This document shows, one piece after another, positions 53,881 to 56,587 of a stretch of DNA of 56,587 bases (positions are counted from its first letter, which is position 1; the number at the start of each line of letters is the position of its first letter). Source of the stretch: Legionellaceae bacterium (lineage in GTDB: Bacteria; Pseudomonadota; Gammaproteobacteria; Legionellales; Legionellaceae); NCBI GenBank assembly GCA_018061965.1, contig JAGOTG010000016.1, forward strand, positions 1 to 56,587. Reading direction: 5' to 3'. Below the pieces are notes generated by a model. The model did not search any database. It was not told the origin of the DNA and worked only from the letters and a program-made list of their open reading frames with translations. The position numbers were made by a program, and so were the translations under genes.

Positions 53881-54831
53881 ATGTCTAATAGATTGATGAT
53901 TTTTACGGGAAATTCAAACCCTTCCCTTTCAGCTTCCATTGCTTCAGAATTAGATTTACCCATCGGACGAGCCGTCGTGGGCACGTTCAGTGATGGTGAA
54001 ACCATGATTGAAATTCTGGAAAATGTCCGAGGAAAAGATGTATTTATCATTCAGTCGACCTCAGCTCCAGCCAATAATAATCTAATGGAGTTATTAACCA
54101 TGGCGGATGCAATGCGGCGTTCTTCGGCTGCACGCATCACAGCAGTCATGCCTTATTTTGGCTACGCACGCCAAGATCGCCGTGTTCGTTCAGCACGCGT
54201 GCCTATTACTGCAAAAGTAGTTGCAGACATGATGTCATCGGTTGGAATTTGCCGTATATTGACAGTCGATCTGCATGCGGACCAAATCCAAGGCTTTTTT
54301 TATATGCCGGTGGATAATGTTTATTCTACACCAGTGATGTTGAGTGATATTCTCAAACAAAATCTAGAGCCTTTGATGATTGTTTCTCCTGACGTTGGTG
54401 GTGTTGTACGCGCCAGAGCTATGGCAAAGCGTTTGAATGATGCGGAGTTGTCAATCATAGACAAACGCCGCAGTGGACCGAATAAATCAGAGGTGATGCA
54501 TATTATTGGTGATCCTCGCGGGAAAAATTGTATTATCATTGATGATATCGTAGATACTGCAGGCACCATGTGTACCGCAGCAACTGAGCTGAAAAAATCG
54601 GGCGCACTCTCTGTTCGTGCTTATATCACGCATCCTGTATTGTCAGGACTTGCTGTGGAAAATATTGAAAACTCGGCCTTAGACGAAGTAGTCGTAACCG
54701 ATACTATCCCTTTGTCAGAGGGAGCGAAAAAATGCAGAAAAATCAGAGTTATCAGCCTAGCTCCTCTGCTTGCACAAGCTTTAAAAAGAGTGAACGATGA
54801 GCAATCTGTGAGTTCTATGTTCGCTGACTAA
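53881..54831 (+). CDS. prs: Ribose-phosphate pyrophosphokinase
   Basis: The 316-residue enzyme makes PRPP from ribose 5-phosphate and ATP for nucleotide, histidine and tryptophan synthesis. Family blocks: [31 protein letters not shown], the metal-binding [27 protein letters not shown], and the PRPP loop [12 protein letters not shown]. Full length. Probably transcribed with the upstream tRNA-Gln through the leader hairpin. Confidence 0.97.
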   Translation: MSNRLMIFTGNSNPSLSASIASELDLPIGRAVVGTFSDGETMIEILENVRGKDVFIIQSTSAPANNNLMELLTMADAMRRSSAARITAVMPYFGYARQDRRVRSARVPITAKVVADMMSSVGICRILTVDLHADQIQGFFYMPVDNVYSTPVMLSDILKQNLEPLMIVSPDVGGVVRARAMAKRLNDAELSIIDKRRSGPNKSEVMHIIGDPRGKNCIIIDDIVDTAGTMCTAATELKKSGALSVRAYITHPVLSGLAVENIENSALDEVVVTDTIPLSEGAKKCRKIRVISLAPLLAQALKRVNDEQSVSSMFAD

Positions 54832-54875
54832 ATGCCAATAGAGTCTTTATATGGCACACATAATTTTGCCCAGGG

Positions 54876-56033
54876 TTAAATGCGTGGAATTAATTGGGGG
54901 GCCACATGTGGTTCATAATCTGAGGTTTTTTCCTCTAAACTAGTACTTCCCTTAAAAAACAAATAGTGTGTGTTTTCAAGTTTTGAAATGGCTTCATTTA
55001 AGAGCGCTTTTTCAGATTTTAAAAAAGTAGAATATTGATCACGGCAGTTCAACTCCCCCCCTACGCACAGGTTCATTAATATCACCCCAAGATTCGCGAA
55101 ACTTTTGAGTACTGGCCAAATATAATCACCCCAAATTTTTTGCAATAGAGGGCGATCAACAATTGCAATTTTAGCAGCGGTAATTGCGGTTGTAATTAGT
55201 GATTTATACCTTTGACAGCGTTCTGTGTAATCTGTCAATGTGTGAGGGGTCTTAAGATCTGTGAGTAATTGTTTGGTGGCATTTTTTATAGTATCTAATA
55301 ACGTATCAATAAAAACATGTTGGAACTCAAATTGGATTAGACCGCTTATATAGCGGTTCTGTATTTGCTCTATATCTGTTGAGTCAAATTGAATAAGTGG
55401 CTGCAGTAAGCTTGGGTTGACAATTTTGGCAAGGTTTTTGAATAGTCTCATTGATTCATCAGAAGCATGCATTGCACAAAAATATTCGCCAAGCGCTTTT
55501 GAACATTTTTGAGCTCGCTCAGACAAGTTTGTATTCATAAAGCCTATCACTGCGTCAGAAGATTGATGAAAGACTGTCTTGTCAATATATCCACAGAAAT
55601 AACTTAGTTGACGTCCTTTACCAAAACCATAAATGGACAAATCAATGGATGGTTTCCAGTATGAAAATGGCCCGCAATAATATACACCAGACCCAATGAG
55701 ATTAATGCGGTTTTGTTCTGATTGACTAACAATATCAAAAGAATTTCTTTCCCAGTTATCGAAAATAAAAGGATTGGCTCCTTTGGCTATCAACCGGCCA
55801 ATATAATAAGTATCTCGCCGTGCTGCAGCATAATGTAAGGCTGTTAACCCATTCGAATCTTGGTCATTAATATAATGCGCAATGTCAGGATGATTCAATA
55901 CTGCTTCAAAAAGGGGGCGTTGATCTTCAAAATCCCTTGCTCCACTCCGATCATCTATCTGGTGACCTTTTGCTAATAATAAATGTAAAAGATTTTTACC
56001 TGTATTATCTTTCACAAATGGATTGGGCCTCAT
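54876..56033 (-). CDS. Ankyrin-repeat protein, C-terminal part (likely frameshifted)
   Basis: The annotated reading gives 385 residues. The first ~100 carry two or three ankyrin repeats (NPFVKDNTGKNLLHLLLAKG, DQDSNGLTALHYAAARRDTYYIGRLIAKGANPF). The rest is a helical region without a recognised domain (residues ~150-350), ending in an acidic tail. There is no ribosome site before the ATG at 56033. The same frame continues open upstream (VAFLNSSMRPNPF), which is how an ankyrin repeat would read on. Together with the adjoining 100-aa frame (56042-56344) it appears to be one gene of about 490 codons split by a frameshift. Ankyrin proteins of Legionella and Coxiella are frequent effectors. The role here is unknown. 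Confidence 0.65.
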   Translation of the reverse strand: MRPNPFVKDNTGKNLLHLLLAKGHQIDDRSGARDFEDQRPLFEAVLNHPDIAHYINDQDSNGLTALHYAAARRDTYYIGRLIAKGANPFIFDNWERNSFDIVSQSEQNRINLIGSGVYYCGPFSYWKPSIDLSIYGFGKGRQLSYFCGYIDKTVFHQSSDAVIGFMNTNLSERAQKCSKALGEYFCAMHASDESMRLFKNLAKIVNPSLLQPLIQFDSTDIEQIQNRYISGLIQFEFQHVFIDTLLDTIKNATKQLLTDLKTPHTLTDYTERCQRYKSLITTAITAAKIAIVDRPLLQKIWGDYIWPVLKSFANLGVILMNLCVGGELNCRDQYSTFLKSEKALLNEAISKLENTHYLFFKGSTSLEEKTSDYEPHVAPQLIPRI

Positions 56034-56041
56034 GGATGAAT

Positions 56042-56344
56042 TTAAAAATGCGACACATATTGCGCTGCATCCATTAGCAGTAAGATATAATCAAAGGATA
56101 AGGGATCATCTGCGCTTAGATCAGTATTCAGTCTTAATATTTTTGATACAAATTCAATCCTTTGATGTGAAATAACTGGCGGTGAAAATTTATAAAATAA
56201 TATTCTTTCAATAATATTTGCAGGGGTACTGTGTATTGTTGTTTCTGATAAAATTAGGCGCTCATATTGAGAATACGCATCATTTTGAAATATACTTCTA
56301 AGCAATTTATCTGCTCGATGCTTATTTTCTTGTTTCGTTATCAT
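56042..56344 (-). CDS. N-terminal part of the frameshifted ankyrin protein
   Basis: This 100-residue helical segment (ITKQENKHRADKLLRSIF ... RIEFVSKILRLNTDLSAD) ends ...LLLMDAAQYVSHF and then a stop. The stop is 8 bp upstream of the ATG of the following ankyrin frame. The two frames differ by an offset that removal of one 2-bp unit (or insertion of 1 bp) near tatgtgtcgca at about 56052-56062 would correct. The corrected junction would read DAAQYVAFLNSSMRPNPF. On its own the segment resembles no complete domain. Confidence 0.55.
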   Translation of the reverse strand: MITKQENKHRADKLLRSIFQNDAYSQYERLILSETTIHSTPANIIERILFYKFSPPVISHQRIEFVSKILRLNTDLSADDPLSFDYILLLMDAAQYVSHF

Positions 56345-56463
56345 TGCAGTTTAATGTTGTTTTTTTGGACATTGAGCCCAGATAAAATCGAAATATATTT
56401 TAGCATTATATTGTTAAGGCAGTCTTAAAATATGTTTACAATTGAGACAGTTACGTCCCAGGC

Positions 56464-56587
56464 TTGTGTATAGCTAAGACACATAGGTAACAGTTGGAAC
56501 GGGAGATAGGTAACACTTAAAATGGCAAAATCATAAACTGAAAAGGGGATGGTTTTGCCATGGAATGAGGAAAGTGTTATGTGTCAG
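56464..56587 (+). mobile_element. Left end of an IS481-family insertion sequence (truncated by window)
   Basis: From about 56465 the sequence begins TGTGTATAG and contains two direct repeats of ataggtaaca (about 56483 and 56506), typical of the terminal region upstream of IS481-type transposases. The transposase start follows at 56555. The right half lies beyond the window. Confidence 0.6.
56555..56587 (+). CDS. IS481-family transposase, first codons only
   Basis: Starting at TTG 56555, with AAGGGG about 6 nt upstream, the frame reads (M)PWNEESVMCQ to the window edge. Transposases of the IS481/integrase-core group begin with MPW(N/K)E...VM-type sequence. Only 11 codons are visible, so the call depends on this start and on the flanking repeats. 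Confidence 0.55.
   Translation, partial: MPWNEESVMCQ

Overview
The window looks like a piece of a gammaproteobacterial chromosome with roughly 40% GC. The conserved genes (hslVU, nusB, nrdR, glyA, valS, secA, mutT, dapA, prs behind a tRNA-Gln, hemF, pyrE, dusA, a FabY-type ketoacyl synthase) are gammaproteobacterial in sequence and order. Scattered among them are eukaryote-like or effector-like genes: a long coiled-coil protein, a tubulin-tyrosine-ligase-like protein, a pentapeptide/NACHT/WD40 giant, a protein with a CX5R phosphatase-type motif, and an ankyrin protein. That mixture suggests a host-associated member of the Legionellales (Legionella/Coxiella relatives). This placement is inference from gene content; no rRNA is present to confirm it.

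Layout. 1-130: tail of an IS256-family (mutator) transposase and its right end. 197-2933: coiled-coil protein, DUF502 membrane protein and FmdB zinc ribbon, all on the minus strand. 3083-7369: isovaleryl-CoA dehydrogenase, TTL-like protein (minus), trmJ and an overlapping cysteine desulfurase. 7414-12788: a minus-strand housekeeping run glyA-nrdR-nusB-AI-2E-family permease-hslV-hslU with a visible promoter before glyA. 12920-20029: RND efflux adaptor and pump, then valS. 20219-22087: small secreted Cys-rich protein and catalase. 22131-28966: a palindromic repeat, an unknown 305-aa protein and the 1835-aa STAND/NACHT protein. 29023-34137: a lipid locus made of an HMG-CoA-reductase homologue, an SDR and an AGPS homologue in one overlapping minus-strand operon, a divergent PlsC acyltransferase, and a convergent CarF/TMEM189-type plasmanylethanolamine desaturase. 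34204-38205: CX5R protein, secreted GH3 hexosaminidase and an unknown protein, interspersed with 121-bp palindromic elements. 38407-43947: pyrE-hemF (minus), dusA, fabY, outer-membrane barrel (minus). 44218-51109: secA-mutT, then dapA-bamC-like-addB-like. 51116-54831: dbpA, two tandem secreted paralogues, tRNA-Gln, prs. 54876-56344: an ankyrin gene that looks frameshifted. 56464-end: left end and first codons of an IS481-family element.

The most interesting content is (1) the 29-34 kb cluster, which resembles a compact oxygen-dependent ether-lipid/plasmalogen pathway (AGPS for the ether bond, SDR for ketone reduction, PlsC for acylation, CarF/TMEM189 for the vinyl ether) with an HMG-CoA-reductase-family enzyme translationally coupled to it; (2) the NLR-like pentapeptide-NACHT-pentapeptide-WD40 protein with its uncharacterised 305-aa neighbour; and (3) a family of short non-coding palindromic elements with TIR-like ends, two of them full-length 121-bp copies in opposite orientation. 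All functional calls come from motifs and recalled family sequences; no database search was run.
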